Positions 38,019-46,808 of a stretch of DNA of 64,000 bases are shown one piece after another. The DNA comes from Sutcliffiella horikoshii. GTDB lineage: Bacteria > Bacillota > Bacilli > Bacillales > Bacillaceae_I. The stretch lies in NCBI RefSeq assembly GCF_019931755.1, contig NZ_CP082918.1:3638001-3702000 (forward strand), given 5' to 3'. Made by a program: the position numbers and the translations under genes. Under the pieces are notes generated by a model. The model saw nothing but the letters and a program-made list of their open reading frames with translations, made no database searches and was not told the DNA's origin. The first letter of the stretch is position 1; the number at the start of each line of letters is the position of its first letter.

Positions 38019-38774
38019 TTAAAGTTGTTGTTCGAAGAATGCTAACACATCCTCGATATGCTTGTCCCAGTATCCCCAATCATGGCCGCCGGGACCATCG
38101 GAAAAGGTAAGGTCTAATCCCGCTTGGATGGCATGGTCTCTAAAGCGGGTATTTGCTTCATAGTTATGATCTTCCGTGCCACAGCACTGATATAACTTTG
38201 GAGCTCTTTCTCCTACTCTTGACGCAAGATGATAAAGGTCATCCTCACTTCCCAAAATAGGACGATCGCCGAATATGTATTTGAAATCTCTTGGGAATGC
38301 AGGCAATCGTTCATTGATATCTACAGAACCTGACATGCTTGCTGCTGCAGCAAATTTCTCCGGATTCCTCATGGCGACTTTGAAAGCCCCATAACCGCCC
38401 ATTGAAAGCCCCGCGATAAAGTTTTCCTCTCTCTTATCTGACAACGGAAAAAAGCTTTGAGCAAGTGTCGGAACTTCTTGACTGACAAATTTGTAAAAAT
38501 CATATCCATGTTCCATATCCGTGTAAAAACTTCTCCCAGCAGCAGGCATCACAATCGCCCACCCCATAGCAGAGGCATAACGCTCTATGGAAGTGAATCT
38601 TGTCCAGATGGTATGGTCATCGGAAAGTCCGTGCAGTAAATAGAGGGTAGGGTGTTTCTTTTGTTTTACTTTTGTTGAGACCCCTATTTGTGAATTCGGC
38701 TGTGGCAATAGAACCGTCATGGATGTTGAACATTGCAAAGCCTCCGAGAAAAAATCGCATGTAATTCTAGCCAT
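38019..38774 (-). CDS. Esterase, alpha/beta-hydrolase of the esterase D / EstA family
   Basis: About 251 aa. Nucleophile elbow GLSMGGYGAFK (Ser at about 125) and the C-terminal His in GGHDWGYW; PTLYLLHGLSDDHTIWTRF near the N-terminus forms the oxyanion region. It is cytosolic and acts on short acyl esters, perhaps removing acetyl or acyl groups from imported sugars. The start at 38774 has AAAGGAG 8 nt upstream; a GTG at 38783 abuts the SD. The operator at 38802 puts it in the sugar regulon. Confidence 0.88.
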   Translation of the reverse strand: MARITCDFFSEALQCSTSMTVLLPQPNSQIGVSTKVKQKKHPTLYLLHGLSDDHTIWTRFTSIERYASAMGWAIVMPAAGRSFYTDMEHGYDFYKFVSQEVPTLAQSFFPLSDKREENFIAGLSMGGYGAFKVAMRNPEKFAAAASMSGSVDINERLPAFPRDFKYIFGDRPILGSEDDLYHLASRVGERAPKLYQCCGTEDHNYEANTRFRDHAIQAGLDLTFSDGPGGHDWGYWDKHIEDVLAFFEQQL

Positions 38775-38801
38775 GCTTTTCACTCCTTTATATATGTTTT
38801 T

Positions 38802-38811
38802 GAAACGTTTC
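38802..38811. promoter_or_regulatory. LacI-family operator upstream of the esterase gene
   Basis: GAAACGTTTC palindrome, 27 bp before the esterase start, at a typical repressor position. Confidence 0.7.
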
Positions 38812-38957
38812 GACTACTTATATTATAAAAGGTAGTGAATCCGCTTTCAATAACTTTCCGATAATCACACTTTGTCGAACGTATGTTCTTTACTTTTCAC
38901 TTGTACCAAAATATAATGAGAGAGTAAGTACATACCCATTGAGAAGGAGTGTTGAAA

Positions 38958-39371
38958 ATGAAGCATCATGCTGTACCTTATTTATCATTTAACGGCAATG
39001 CAAGACAGGCACTTGAGTTTTACAAAGAGGTATTTGAAGGAGAAATCAAAGGCATCATGACCTTTGGCGAAGCGGACTTCCCTACTCCACCTGAAGCTGA
39101 CAACCTTGTTATGCACGCGCGTTTTGAAAAAGGAAATCTAACACTGATGGCATCTGACTCATTCCCAGGTCAAACAGTAGAGATTGGTGGCAACGTCTCT
39201 CTCATGCTGGAGATGGAAAGCGAAGAACAGGTTGACACCCTATACGTACGCCTAAGTGAGAACGGAAAAGTATTGATGGAGCTTCAAGACACCTTCTGGG
39301 GAGCACGTTTTGGAAGTGTTCAGGATTCCTTCGGTGTGAAATGGGATTTAAACTATACGAAACCGCAATAA
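38958..39371 (+). CDS. VOC family protein (PhnB/glyoxalase-like)
   Basis: About 137 aa, one PhnB-like vicinal-oxygen-chelate unit pair (AVPYLSFNGNARQALEFYKEVF, then FGSVQDSFGVKWDLNY at the C-terminus). The start at 38958 has AAGGAG 8 nt upstream; earlier GTG and TTG codons are too close to the SD. The substrate is unknown; many homologues are annotated as 3-demethylubiquinone-type or metal-binding proteins without evidence. Confidence 0.87.
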   Translation: MKHHAVPYLSFNGNARQALEFYKEVFEGEIKGIMTFGEADFPTPPEADNLVMHARFEKGNLTLMASDSFPGQTVEIGGNVSLMLEMESEEQVDTLYVRLSENGKVLMELQDTFWGARFGSVQDSFGVKWDLNYTKPQ

Positions 39372-39376
39372 ATTTA

Positions 39377-39412
39377 AAAACGCTTCGGGAGCCATGGAGG
39401 TTCTCGAAGCGT
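39377..39412. terminator. Terminator between convergent genes
   Basis: ACGCTTCGGGAGCC pairs imperfectly with GGTTCTCGAAGCGT. The minus strand has TTTTTAAATTT after the stem, so it mainly serves the DUF962 gene; it may also stop the VOC gene. Confidence 0.7.
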
Positions 39413-39418
39413 CTAAAT

Positions 39419-39727
39419 TCATTTGGGGAGGATTCTTTTACCTGAAATCAGCTCGAATGTTTTTAAGAAAAAACAACTAAAACCGGCATAAAAACCAATG
39501 AGTGGATACCTAAATGATGCTGGCTTATTCTTTTCAAAGTAAAAGTGTCCGATCCAGGAAAAAACATAATGTAATATAGCTAGCACCAGGGTTACCCACC
39601 AATTAATAAATATAAAAATCCAGGCTAAGAAAGCAAAGAGAAAAGCAAAATAGTGAAGAATCTGATTCCATTTGTTCTCATGTGCTTTTTGATATAATAG
39701 CAAATCATTCTTCATTTTTTCTTTCAT
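39419..39727 (-). CDS. DUF962 / Mpo1-like small membrane protein
   Basis: 102 aa with three or so hydrophobic segments and the family motif HYVFSWIGHFYFEKNKPASFRYPL. In yeast the relative Mpo1 is a dioxygenase of fatty-acid alpha-oxidation; the bacterial role is unclear. It starts 6 bp after the SDR gene and is probably cotranscribed. Confidence 0.85.
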   Translation of the reverse strand: MKEKMKNDLLLYQKAHENKWNQILHYFAFLFAFLAWIFIFINWWVTLVLAILHYVFSWIGHFYFEKNKPASFRYPLIGFYAGFSCFFLKTFELISGKRILPK

Positions 39728-39733
39728 ACTAGG

Positions 39734-40465
39734 TTATCCCTCGTAAATCATCTTTCTTGTCATGCCGCCGTCCACGGTAATGTTTTCTCCGTTGACAAAA
39801 TTGTTTTCGGAGTCAGTTAAATACAAGCAAGCCTTTGCAATATCTTCCGGTTTTCCGACTCGATTGGACAGATGTTGTGCATGGTCCTTATCTCTTAACT
39901 CTTCATAATTTTCATTTTGGATCCATCCAGGTGAAATAGCATTCACAGTAATATTCCGCTCACTTAAAGAAGCTGCAAGCGCATGCGTCAGCGCTACAAT
40001 CCCGCCTTTAGTTGCCGCATATGCTTCTGAGTTGGGTTCAGACATCGTTGCCCTAGTGGAGGCGATGTTAACGATAGAACCGCCACTTTTCAAATATTTA
40101 GATGCTTCTTTAGAAGCAATAAACACACTGCGCAAATTCGTGTTGATCACATCATCCCAAGCGTCGACAGTAAGGTCATGCAGTGGAGTAAATCGGGATA
40201 CTCCTGCATTATTTATAAGGATATCGATCTGTTGGAAATGTTCCAGGGTTTTGGTCATAAGGTGTTGTATGTCCTTTTCTTTGCGGACATCGGTTTGGAC
40301 GAAAATGGCATTGTTCCCTAGAGCCTGTTGAAGTGTTTGTCCTGCTTTTTCATCCAGGTCCGCAAGCACCACTTGTGCACCCGCATTTATGTATGCCGTT
40401 GCGATTCCTTTTCCTATTCCGTTCGCCGCACCAGTAACTATTACTGTTTTGTTATGGAAATTCAT
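39734..40465 (-). CDS. SDR family oxidoreductase (glucose-1-dehydrogenase/FabG-like)
   Basis: 243 aa classical SDR: TGAANGIG (11-18), NNAG (85-88), Ser136, Tyr149 and Lys153, ending with the common ENITVDGGMTRKM. It is a cytosolic NAD(P)-dependent oxidoreductase; substrate unknown. It lies 27 bp after the sensor kinase gene, with an SD GGAGG, and is followed by the DUF962 gene. Confidence 0.87.
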   Translation of the reverse strand: MNFHNKTVIVTGAANGIGKGIATAYINAGAQVVLADLDEKAGQTLQQALGNNAIFVQTDVRKEKDIQHLMTKTLEHFQQIDILINNAGVSRFTPLHDLTVDAWDDVINTNLRSVFIASKEASKYLKSGGSIVNIASTRATMSEPNSEAYAATKGGIVALTHALAASLSERNITVNAISPGWIQNENYEELRDKDHAQHLSNRVGKPEDIAKACLYLTDSENNFVNGENITVDGGMTRKMIYEG

Positions 40466-40492
40466 TGAAAGTGCCTCCTTTGAGTAGTATTG

Positions 40493-42046
40493 TTAGCCAT
40501 TACAAGGCAGAATAATATCCACTACCGCCCCACCATTGTTATTATTTTGAATACAAAGCTTACCATTATGAATCTCTTCTACGACACGTTTACAGATCAT
40601 TAATCCCAGGCCATTGCCGTCTTTTTTGGTTGTAAGGAATGGTTGGCCCATTCTGTGCAAAATCTGGTCAGGGAAACCATTCCCATCATCAGTAAAGCGG
40701 ACCAAAAGTTCATTTTCACTATGTGGTCTTACACTGATGGTGAGTTTTCCGTTCTGTTCCACCGACTCCACACTATTTTTCACAAGATTGATAAACACCT
40801 GCTTCATTTGATTGCCATCACTATAGATAGGCTTAACATCCTGAAAGTCGTATAGAATTTCAACATTTTTTATAATGGCAAAGCTCGATAATAATACTTC
40901 TATTTCCCTGATAAGATCACGCACATCATGCCAGTCTTTTCTCTGAACCGTCGGCCTAGACAGAACAAGGAACTCATTGGTGATTTGATCAATCCTTTCT
41001 ATTTCTTTCAACATGATTTCTGGAAAGGCATTACTTGGTCCGCCTTCTTTACTCAGCTGTATAAAGCCTTTTAGAGTAGTAAGTGGATTCTTTATTTCAT
41101 GTGCAACTCCTGCTGCCATTTGTCCTACAATAGCAAGCTTTTCAGCATTTTGAATATAGGATTCGGTTTTCGTATATTCTGTAATATCATGAAGCTGAAT
41201 CAATGTTCCTCGTTGAAAAGAAAAAAAATCTACCAAACATGTTCTTGTCTCGTGTTTATTTTGAAAAATAATTTTGTAATCCTGGATAACTTCTCCTTTT
41301 ACATATAGGTCATGAACACGGCTCAACAACTTTAGTTCATTAATAGTGAAGGGTTCATTTTCATGGGGCAAACCTAAAATGTCCCTAGCTTTAGGATTTA
41401 TTCTAACGATTTCCCTGTTTCCCTCTACCACTATGTAGCCTGTGTTGGATTGCTCCAGCACCATATGGTTCATTTCATCTAAATATCGATTCTTTTCTAG
41501 AAGGTTCAATTCCCTTTGAATCGAATCCACAATCGTTTCCAAAGAAGCCATGATAAGCGGGTTCGCGACCTGCACAAAAGTCATCATCGATATCGTTCCA
41601 ACTACTTGGTTTTTATGATATAGCGGAACACTGTAGCATGCAGTCTGATGGAGAAAGTAATAGAAATGCTCCTCCCCTATTAGCTGTACAGGAATACCAA
41701 GTTCCAGTGCCGCTAAAACAGAGTTAACTCCTGCTTGCGCTTCACTGAATTGGACGCCTTTTTTCAGACCGACCTGATTAACAACCGTATCCTCCATGCT
41801 CGGATCGCCAAGATATTCAATGATATTCCCTTTTTCGTCCGTAACCGCCACAAGTATAGGTATACCTTTACTCTTTTCCAAAAATGTATTCATAAACAGT
41901 CTAATAATAGCTAATGTATCCTTGTATTCACTTTGTATTTCGGACAACTCCACATCCGATAAGCTATTAAAAGTGGGGATGACAAGTGGATCTAATTTAT
42001 TGATATGGCAACGCTCGCGCATCTTTGTTATATATTCTTCTAGCAT
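40493..42046 (-). CDS. Soluble sensor histidine kinase with GAF and PAS domains
   Basis: About 517 aa with no membrane segment. A GAF-like domain (about 50-200) is followed by a PAS domain (about 205-310), then HisKA with VAHEIKNPLTTLKGF (phospho-His) and a HATPase_c domain with NLVKNSVESVEQNGK, TDDGNGFPD and GNGLGLMI. No response regulator is adjacent, which fits a phosphorelay (Spo0A-type) or orphan kinase. The start at 42046 has AAAGGA 7 nt upstream; the ATG at 42079 has no SD and would overlap the promoter of the divergent endonuclease gene. Confidence 0.87.
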   Translation of the reverse strand: MLEEYITKMRERCHINKLDPLVIPTFNSLSDVELSEIQSEYKDTLAIIRLFMNTFLEKSKGIPILVAVTDEKGNIIEYLGDPSMEDTVVNQVGLKKGVQFSEAQAGVNSVLAALELGIPVQLIGEEHFYYFLHQTACYSVPLYHKNQVVGTISMMTFVQVANPLIMASLETIVDSIQRELNLLEKNRYLDEMNHMVLEQSNTGYIVVEGNREIVRINPKARDILGLPHENEPFTINELKLLSRVHDLYVKGEVIQDYKIIFQNKHETRTCLVDFFSFQRGTLIQLHDITEYTKTESYIQNAEKLAIVGQMAAGVAHEIKNPLTTLKGFIQLSKEGGPSNAFPEIMLKEIERIDQITNEFLVLSRPTVQRKDWHDVRDLIREIEVLLSSFAIIKNVEILYDFQDVKPIYSDGNQMKQVFINLVKNSVESVEQNGKLTISVRPHSENELLVRFTDDGNGFPDQILHRMGQPFLTTKKDGNGLGLMICKRVVEEIHNGKLCIQNNNNGGAVVDIILPCNG

Positions 42047-42117
42047 GCTATCATCCTTTGAGACTTGTAGTTTGCTCATACTAAAAAGTATATACTACTG
42101 AGAGTGGAGATGAAACG

Positions 42118-42528
42118 ATGAAGGATTGGGAGGCGGCATATATCGCTGGTATTATTGATGGAGAAGGTAGTATTTTATTAACAAGAATTCACAAAAATGA
42201 ATTTAGACGTCCTTGTATCACCATAGCTTCTACAGATATAGAATTACTAGAATTTGTCCAGAGTATAATCGGTGGTGCAATTGTAAGGAAAAAGAATTAC
42301 AAGCCTACTATCCACAAGAATTCATTTTCACTAAATGTAAAATCAAAACGAGATGTTCTAAACACGTTGAAATGTATTTGTCCATATCTAAGAGTAGAAA
42401 TAAAAAAGCGTAGAGCTATTTATATTTTGGATAACTATGAATTAGTTACAAAAAGAAATGGGAAATATAAGCTAGAAGAGCAGATAAATAAGATTAAATT
42501 TGAAGAGGAATTTTTTAACCTTAAATAA
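42118..42528 (+). CDS. Free-standing LAGLIDADG homing endonuclease
   Basis: 136 aa, one LAGLIDADG motif (AAYIAGIIDGEGSILL, residues 6-21; acidic Asp and Glu present), so it would work as a homodimer. A domain with KSKRDVLNTLKCICPYL and a basic C-terminus follow. SD GTGGAG precedes the ATG. It is not inside the tmRNA intron: it lies 265 bp beyond the tmRNA 3' end on the opposite strand, separated by a terminator and palindromic element copy 4. A target at the intron insertion site of ssrA is the obvious hypothesis (inference). Confidence 0.87.
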   Translation: MKDWEAAYIAGIIDGEGSILLTRIHKNEFRRPCITIASTDIELLEFVQSIIGGAIVRKKNYKPTIHKNSFSLNVKSKRDVLNTLKCICPYLRVEIKKRRAIYILDNYELVTKRNGKYKLEEQINKIKFEEEFFNLK

Positions 42529-42597
42529 GAAAATAGGCGACATGAAGTACCTAATGGAGTTAAATATTTCGTCCTTCTATTGTCGAATGGAACAACC

Positions 42598-42724
42598 TTG
42601 TTGATTGTAGTGGAAGGCGCGTAGACTCCCGCGGGAGGAAGGGACAGGTAAGACCCCGCAACGGAGTGAGGAGGCTTACGGACCGCCCGCAGGAAAGCGA
42701 AGCGCCTGGAACGAAAATCAACTG
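42598..42724. repeat. Palindromic intergenic element, copy 4 (inverted)
   Basis: Reverse-oriented copy: GGCGCGTAGACTCC, AAGACCCCGCAACGGAGTGAGGAGGC and GGAAAGCGAAGCGCC blocks. Its ends, TTGATT and AATCAA, are inverted. It lies between the endonuclease gene and the tmRNA terminator. Confidence 0.8.
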
Positions 42725-42751
42725 AATCTCTTATTTTTAATTAAACAAACA

Positions 42752-42782
42752 AAAGACCACACCAGTGAACAGTGTGGTCTTC
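42752..42782 (-). terminator. Terminator of ssrA
   Basis: AAGACCACAC (42753-42762) pairs with GTGTGGTCTT (42772-42781) around a 9-nt loop; the minus strand continues TTGTTTGTTT. It lies 12 bp after the tmRNA 3' end. Confidence 0.88.
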
Positions 42783-42793
42783 TTACATTAAAA

Positions 42794-43438
42794 TGGAGAC
42801 GGTGGGACGTGCAATTCCATGCTTTCGTCATGGCACTGACTATATCTTGAACCTCAAGGCTGAGGTCCTCTGGCGTATTATGCGAACTAAAATTTTTAGT
42901 TGCTACTGCAACTAGCAGTTCCGCATCCTAGTATTACCACTAATGTGGCAACCTATGAGTCGATACACGGCTGTTGGATTGCTCCACATACCGCTCGGCA
43001 TTGCCTTATCGTAAAAGAACTACGACTTAGGTTTCACCGATAAAGCCAGATTTTCACTTGTATGTTGCCATACAAGGCGACTAATAATTAATCGAACCCA
43101 CGTCCAGAAACATCGCCACTTAAGCATCTACGAGTGTAGTCAATATATTAGTATTTCGCTGACCCTTCCGCCTATTGACTGGCATCCTGGCAGCTAGTCT
43201 GGTTGTGCTCTTCCTTTGACCTCAGACGGCGATCTCCGGCGTAGCCCACTTAGAGTGAGTCCCTGATCCTACCACATGGGCGATGGAGGGAGGAACCGCT
43301 ATAGTCTGTTATTAAGCAGCTAAAGCGAAGTTGTTGTTTTCTTTGCCAGTTATATTGGCGTTGACGTTGATGACGAGGACGATCCCCCCGACTCGCAACC
43401 CAAGCTCGAACTATCCCTGTCGAATCCGTAACGTCCCC
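42794..43438 (-). ncRNA. ssrA: tmRNA (ssrA), interrupted by a group I intron in the T-loop
   Basis: The 5' end GGGGACGTTACGGATTCGAC (from 43438) and the 3' acceptor strand GTCTCC plus discriminator A (42794-42800) pair as in tmRNA; CCA is not encoded. The tag reading frame (43312-43347) gives GKENNNFALAA followed by two TAA codons. The T-arm GTGGG-TTCGATT-CCCAC is split after TTCGAT, and 283 nt are inserted. Without the insert the RNA is 362 nt, the normal Bacillus size. It rescues stalled ribosomes with SmpB, whose gene lies directly upstream on the same strand. Confidence 0.95.
42808..43090 (-). mobile_element. Group I self-splicing intron in the tmRNA T-loop
   Basis: The 5' exon ends in U (UUCGAU) and the intron ends in G, as in all group I introns. 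P1 can form between CGAU-UAA and UUAGUCG with the required U-G pair at the splice site. P2 is a perfect hairpin with GCAA loop (CTTGTATG/CATACAAG). The S strand of P7 is the canonical AAGATATAGTC (42838-42848) and a matching GACT lies upstream (ATCGACTCATAGG). A P9 hairpin (CCATG/CATGG) precedes the 3' splice site. The intron carries no ORF. Removing it restores a perfect 7-nt T-loop. Confidence 0.93.
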
Positions 43439-43572
43439 TCGATTAGAATGTCTCTGTTGAAATTTAAATCAACAAAGAGAAACACAACACGAGGTTCTAC
43501 GGGAAAGATAATCAAGCCAATTAGTTGGCTATTCAATTATCAAAGCGCCGCTGTTATCTTAGCGACATCCTT

Positions 43573-43600
43573 ATTATAGCACACTCACATAACTTTGCAA
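43573..43600 (-). promoter_or_regulatory. Promoter of ssrA
   Basis: On the minus strand TTGCAA (43595-43600) and a perfect TATAAT (43573-43578) are 16 bp apart. The mature tmRNA would start about 130 nt further on, so the primary transcript has a long 5' leader; the leader contains two hairpins (43450-43479 and about 43508-43545). Confidence 0.75.
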
Positions 43601-43627
43601 TTGTAAGTTACTGTAAAAAGAACTATA

Positions 43628-44095
43628 CTATTCCTTTTGACGTTCACGGAACGCTCTCTCAATATCGCGTTTCGCTTCTTTCTTTTTCAAGTCATCACGC
43701 TTGTCGTATTTCTTTTTCCCTTTACCCAGACCGATTAACAGCTTTGCATAGCCATTTTTCAGATAGATTTTCAAAGGTACTAATGCATACCCTTCTTCTT
43801 TTGTAAGACCTATCAGCTGATTGATCTGTTTCTTATGAAGAAGCAGCTTGCGTGTACGAAGCGGATCATGATTGTATCGGTTTCCTTGCTCATACGGACT
43901 GATGTGCAGGTTGTGCAAAAACACTTCACCGTTTTGCACTCGTGCAAAGGAATCCTTCAAGTTGACGCGACCTGCTCGCATGGATTTGATTTCCGTACCT
44001 TGTAGCACCATACCCGTTTCATATGTCTGTTCGATAAAATAATCGTGGTTGGCTTTTTTGTTGGTACTGATAACCTTTCCTGTCCCCTTCGGCAT
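43628..44095 (-). CDS. smpB: SsrA-binding protein SmpB
   Basis: 155 aa. [69 protein letters not shown] and the basic tail [22 protein letters not shown] are diagnostic. SmpB binds the tRNA-like domain of tmRNA and brings it to stalled ribosomes; its binding surface includes the T-arm region that the intron interrupts before splicing. It lies downstream of rnr and upstream of ssrA. Confidence 0.98.
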   Translation of the reverse strand: MPKGTGKVISTNKKANHDYFIEQTYETGMVLQGTEIKSMRAGRVNLKDSFARVQNGEVFLHNLHISPYEQGNRYNHDPLRTRKLLLHKKQINQLIGLTKEEGYALVPLKIYLKNGYAKLLIGLGKGKKKYDKRDDLKKKEAKRDIERAFRERQKE

Positions 44096-44172
44096 GGCTG
44101 TGTCCCCCTCTCTCTAATATTTCATAGCGGTAGTGAATATTTTACCAAATACACCACCCCTCTACAAGAAAG

Positions 44173-44200
44173 AAGAGCCTTCTCTTGCAAAAAGGCTCTT
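44173..44200 (-). terminator. Terminator-like hairpin between rnr and smpB
   Basis: AAGAGCCTT (44173-44181) pairs with AAGGCTCTT (44192-44200), followed by CTTTCTTG on the minus strand. The T run is weak, so it may only lower smpB expression. Confidence 0.6.
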
Positions 44201-44216
44201 CCCACCCCGAATCTTA

Positions 44217-46598
44217 TCACTTCTTCTTTTTACGCTTCTGTTTCGGCGCATTTTCAAAGAACTTCTTGTTTTTCTTTTTCTTTTTACCAGTGCCAGTCTT
44301 ACCTGTACCTGGCCCCTTAGTCGTCCAGCCAATTTCAAATGTGTAGTCATCGATATTGCTTTCGTCTTTACGCTTTTGACTGCGGCCTTTGGCAGGTTTC
44401 TTGCGTTCGCTCTGGATGACACGTGGTGCACTCTTCGTATCCGGACGGCGAGTACCTTTCATGCCAACTACTTCAAAGTCAATGGATCGCTCATCTTTAT
44501 TTACGTTAATCACACGAACAGTGATTTCGTCTCCGATACGATACACTTTTCCTGTGCGCTCTCCGATCATCGCATAATGACGCTCATCGTAGCGATAATA
44601 GTCATCCGTTAGGTAGCTCACATGGACAAGACCTTCAATCGTATTCGGCAGCTCGACGAACATTCCGAAGTTTGTAACAGAGCTGATGATCCCATCGTAT
44701 TCTTCGCCAATTTTATCAAGCATGTACTCGGATTTTTTCAGTTCATCCGTTTCACGCTCAGCATCCACTGCCCGGCGTTCCATGTTAGAAGAATGCTCAG
44801 CGATTTCAGGGAGCTTGTCGCTCCATTTTTCCTGTGTCTTCGCATCCAGTTTCTTTTGTATCAGGTAGGTGCGAATCAGACGATGAACAATCAAGTCAGG
44901 ATAACGACGAATTGGTGATGTGAAATGGGTATAGAACTCTGTGGACAAACCAAAGTGTCCTAAGCTTTCCTCATCATATTTCGCCTGTTTCATAGAACGA
45001 AGCATGACAGTAGAAACTACCATTTCTTCCGGTTTCCCTTGAACAGCTTCAATGACTTCTTGAAGTGCACGCGGATGAATTTCGTTTCCTTTTCCTTTCA
45101 CCACATATCCGAAGTTTGTGATGAACTCGAAGAAACGTTGCAGTTTCTCCTCTTTTGGATCCTCATGGACACGATAGATGAACGGCACATTCATCCAGTG
45201 GAAATGCTCCGCTACCGTTTCGTTCGCAACAAGCATGAACTCTTCAATCAAACGCTCGGCTACTGAACGTTCCCGAAGAACGACATCCTTAGGTGCACCT
45301 TCTTCATCCACAATCACCTTGGATTCTTTGAAGTCAAAATCAATGGCTCCACGCGTCATCCGTTTTTTGCGAAGGACAGCAGCCAACTCTTCCATTAACT
45401 GAAACATCGGAACCAAGGCTTCATAACGAGACGTTACTTCTTCGTCCTTATCCACAAGAATTTTTTTGACATCTGAATAAGTCATACGTTCCGTTGTCTT
45501 GATGACACTGTGGAAAATCTCATGTTTCACCACTTCACCGGCATTATTAATCTCCATCTCACAAGAAATCGTAAGGCGGTTCACTTTCGGGTTCAACGAG
45601 CAAATACCGTTGGAAAGGCGATGCGGAATCATCGGAATCACACGGTCCACAAGGTAAATACTTGTCCCACGCTCCTGCGCTTCCAAATCAATTGGTGAAC
45701 CTTCCGTTACATAATGCGTGACGTCTGCGATATGAACGCCAAGCTTATAATTGCCGTTGTCCAGTTTCGTCACGGTTACCGCGTCATCCAGGTCTTTTGC
45801 GTCCGCTCCGTCAATCGTAACAATGACCTGGTCGCGAAGGTCACGACGATCACCAAGATCTTTTTCGTCAATTTCATCCGGCGTTGCATTCGCCTGGTCG
45901 AGTACCTCTCTTGGGAACTCCTGCGGCAGGCCATGCTTATGAATGACAGACAAAATATCTACACCCGGGTCATTTTTGTGACCGAGAATGCGGATGACTT
46001 CCCCCTCGGCACTAAGGCGACCTTCCGGATAAGTAACTAGTTTTACAACTACCTTATGTCCTTCCACTGCACCATTGCTGGCACTTTTCGGAATGAAGAT
46101 ATCATTGGCAATTTTTTTGTCGTCTGCAATAACAAAACCAAAACTCTTGCTTTCGGTATATGTACCAACAATCTCCTTGACTCCACGCTCAACTATACGG
46201 ATAACCGTTCCTTCTTGTCTGGAATCACCCGCAGCTTTTCTGCTTACGCGTACAAGAACGATATCTCCGTGCATGGCATTGTTCAGCTCGTTCGGTGGAA
46301 TGAACACATCGTCCATATCCGCTTCTTCCGGCATGACAAATGCAAAGCCTTTGGAGTGACCGATTACTTTTCCTTTGATCAGGTTCATTTTTTCAGGAAG
46401 TCCATAGCGGTTGCTGCGAGTTCTCACAACGAGTCCTTGATCTTCCATAAACACTAGAGCTTTGACGAAATCTTTGAATTCCTCTGAGTCTTTAATTCCA
46501 AAGGCTTGTTCTAACTCTTGTGTAGTTAGTGGTTTGTAGGCTTCTTCTTTCATATAGGAAAGTAATTTATCTACGTGTTGTTGAATTATTTCTTCCAT
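44217..46598 (-). CDS. rnr: Ribonuclease R
   Basis: 793 aa of the RNB family: N-terminal helix-turn-helix-like and cold-shock domains, the RNB catalytic core (about 250-580; [16 protein letters not shown] holds the catalytic Asp cluster), an S1 domain (about 630-710; [28 protein letters not shown]) and a Lys-rich tail. It degrades structured RNA from the 3' end and is needed for quality control of tmRNA-rescued transcripts. It lies in the conserved est-rnr-smpB-ssrA order. Confidence 0.98.
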   Translation of the reverse strand: MEEIIQQHVDKLLSYMKEEAYKPLTTQELEQAFGIKDSEEFKDFVKALVFMEDQGLVVRTRSNRYGLPEKMNLIKGKVIGHSKGFAFVMPEEADMDDVFIPPNELNNAMHGDIVLVRVSRKAAGDSRQEGTVIRIVERGVKEIVGTYTESKSFGFVIADDKKIANDIFIPKSASNGAVEGHKVVVKLVTYPEGRLSAEGEVIRILGHKNDPGVDILSVIHKHGLPQEFPREVLDQANATPDEIDEKDLGDRRDLRDQVIVTIDGADAKDLDDAVTVTKLDNGNYKLGVHIADVTHYVTEGSPIDLEAQERGTSIYLVDRVIPMIPHRLSNGICSLNPKVNRLTISCEMEINNAGEVVKHEIFHSVIKTTERMTYSDVKKILVDKDEEVTSRYEALVPMFQLMEELAAVLRKKRMTRGAIDFDFKESKVIVDEEGAPKDVVLRERSVAERLIEEFMLVANETVAEHFHWMNVPFIYRVHEDPKEEKLQRFFEFITNFGYVVKGKGNEIHPRALQEVIEAVQGKPEEMVVSTVMLRSMKQAKYDEESLGHFGLSTEFYTHFTSPIRRYPDLIVHRLIRTYLIQKKLDAKTQEKWSDKLPEIAEHSSNMERRAVDAERETDELKKSEYMLDKIGEEYDGIISSVTNFGMFVELPNTIEGLVHVSYLTDDYYRYDERHYAMIGERTGKVYRIGDEITVRVINVNKDERSIDFEVVGMKGTRRPDTKSAPRVIQSERKKPAKGRSQKRKDESNIDDYTFEIGWTTKGPGTGKTGTGKKKKKNKKFFENAPKQKRKKKK

Positions 46599-46640
46599 TA
46601 TATATCCCTCCCCTTTTCGGGTTTGTAAAATTACTTTAGT

Positions 46641-46772
46641 ACACCGCTGGTGATTTCCGCTTTAGGCTTCGCTTTCCGAGGGGCGATGCTTGAGCCTCCT
46701 CACTGCGTTGCGGGGTCTCAACCTATCGCTACCTCCCTCCGGAGTCTACGCCTAACGCTCCAATCACCAGCT
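46641..46772. repeat. Palindromic intergenic element, copy 5
   Basis: Same blocks as the other copies. Its ends are GCTGGTGATT and AATCACCAGC, a perfect inverted repeat. It lies between est and rnr. Confidence 0.85.
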
Positions 46773-46808
46773 AGGTTACTTTATTAATTAATATTCTTAT
46801 ATTTAGTA

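Noticed and set aside
42118-42528. Endonuclease as an intron-encoded ORF
   Set aside because: It lies outside the intron boundaries and on the opposite strand.
43331-43579. Plus-strand 82-aa ORF
   Set aside because: It is antisense to the tmRNA and its leader; no SD or recognisable family.
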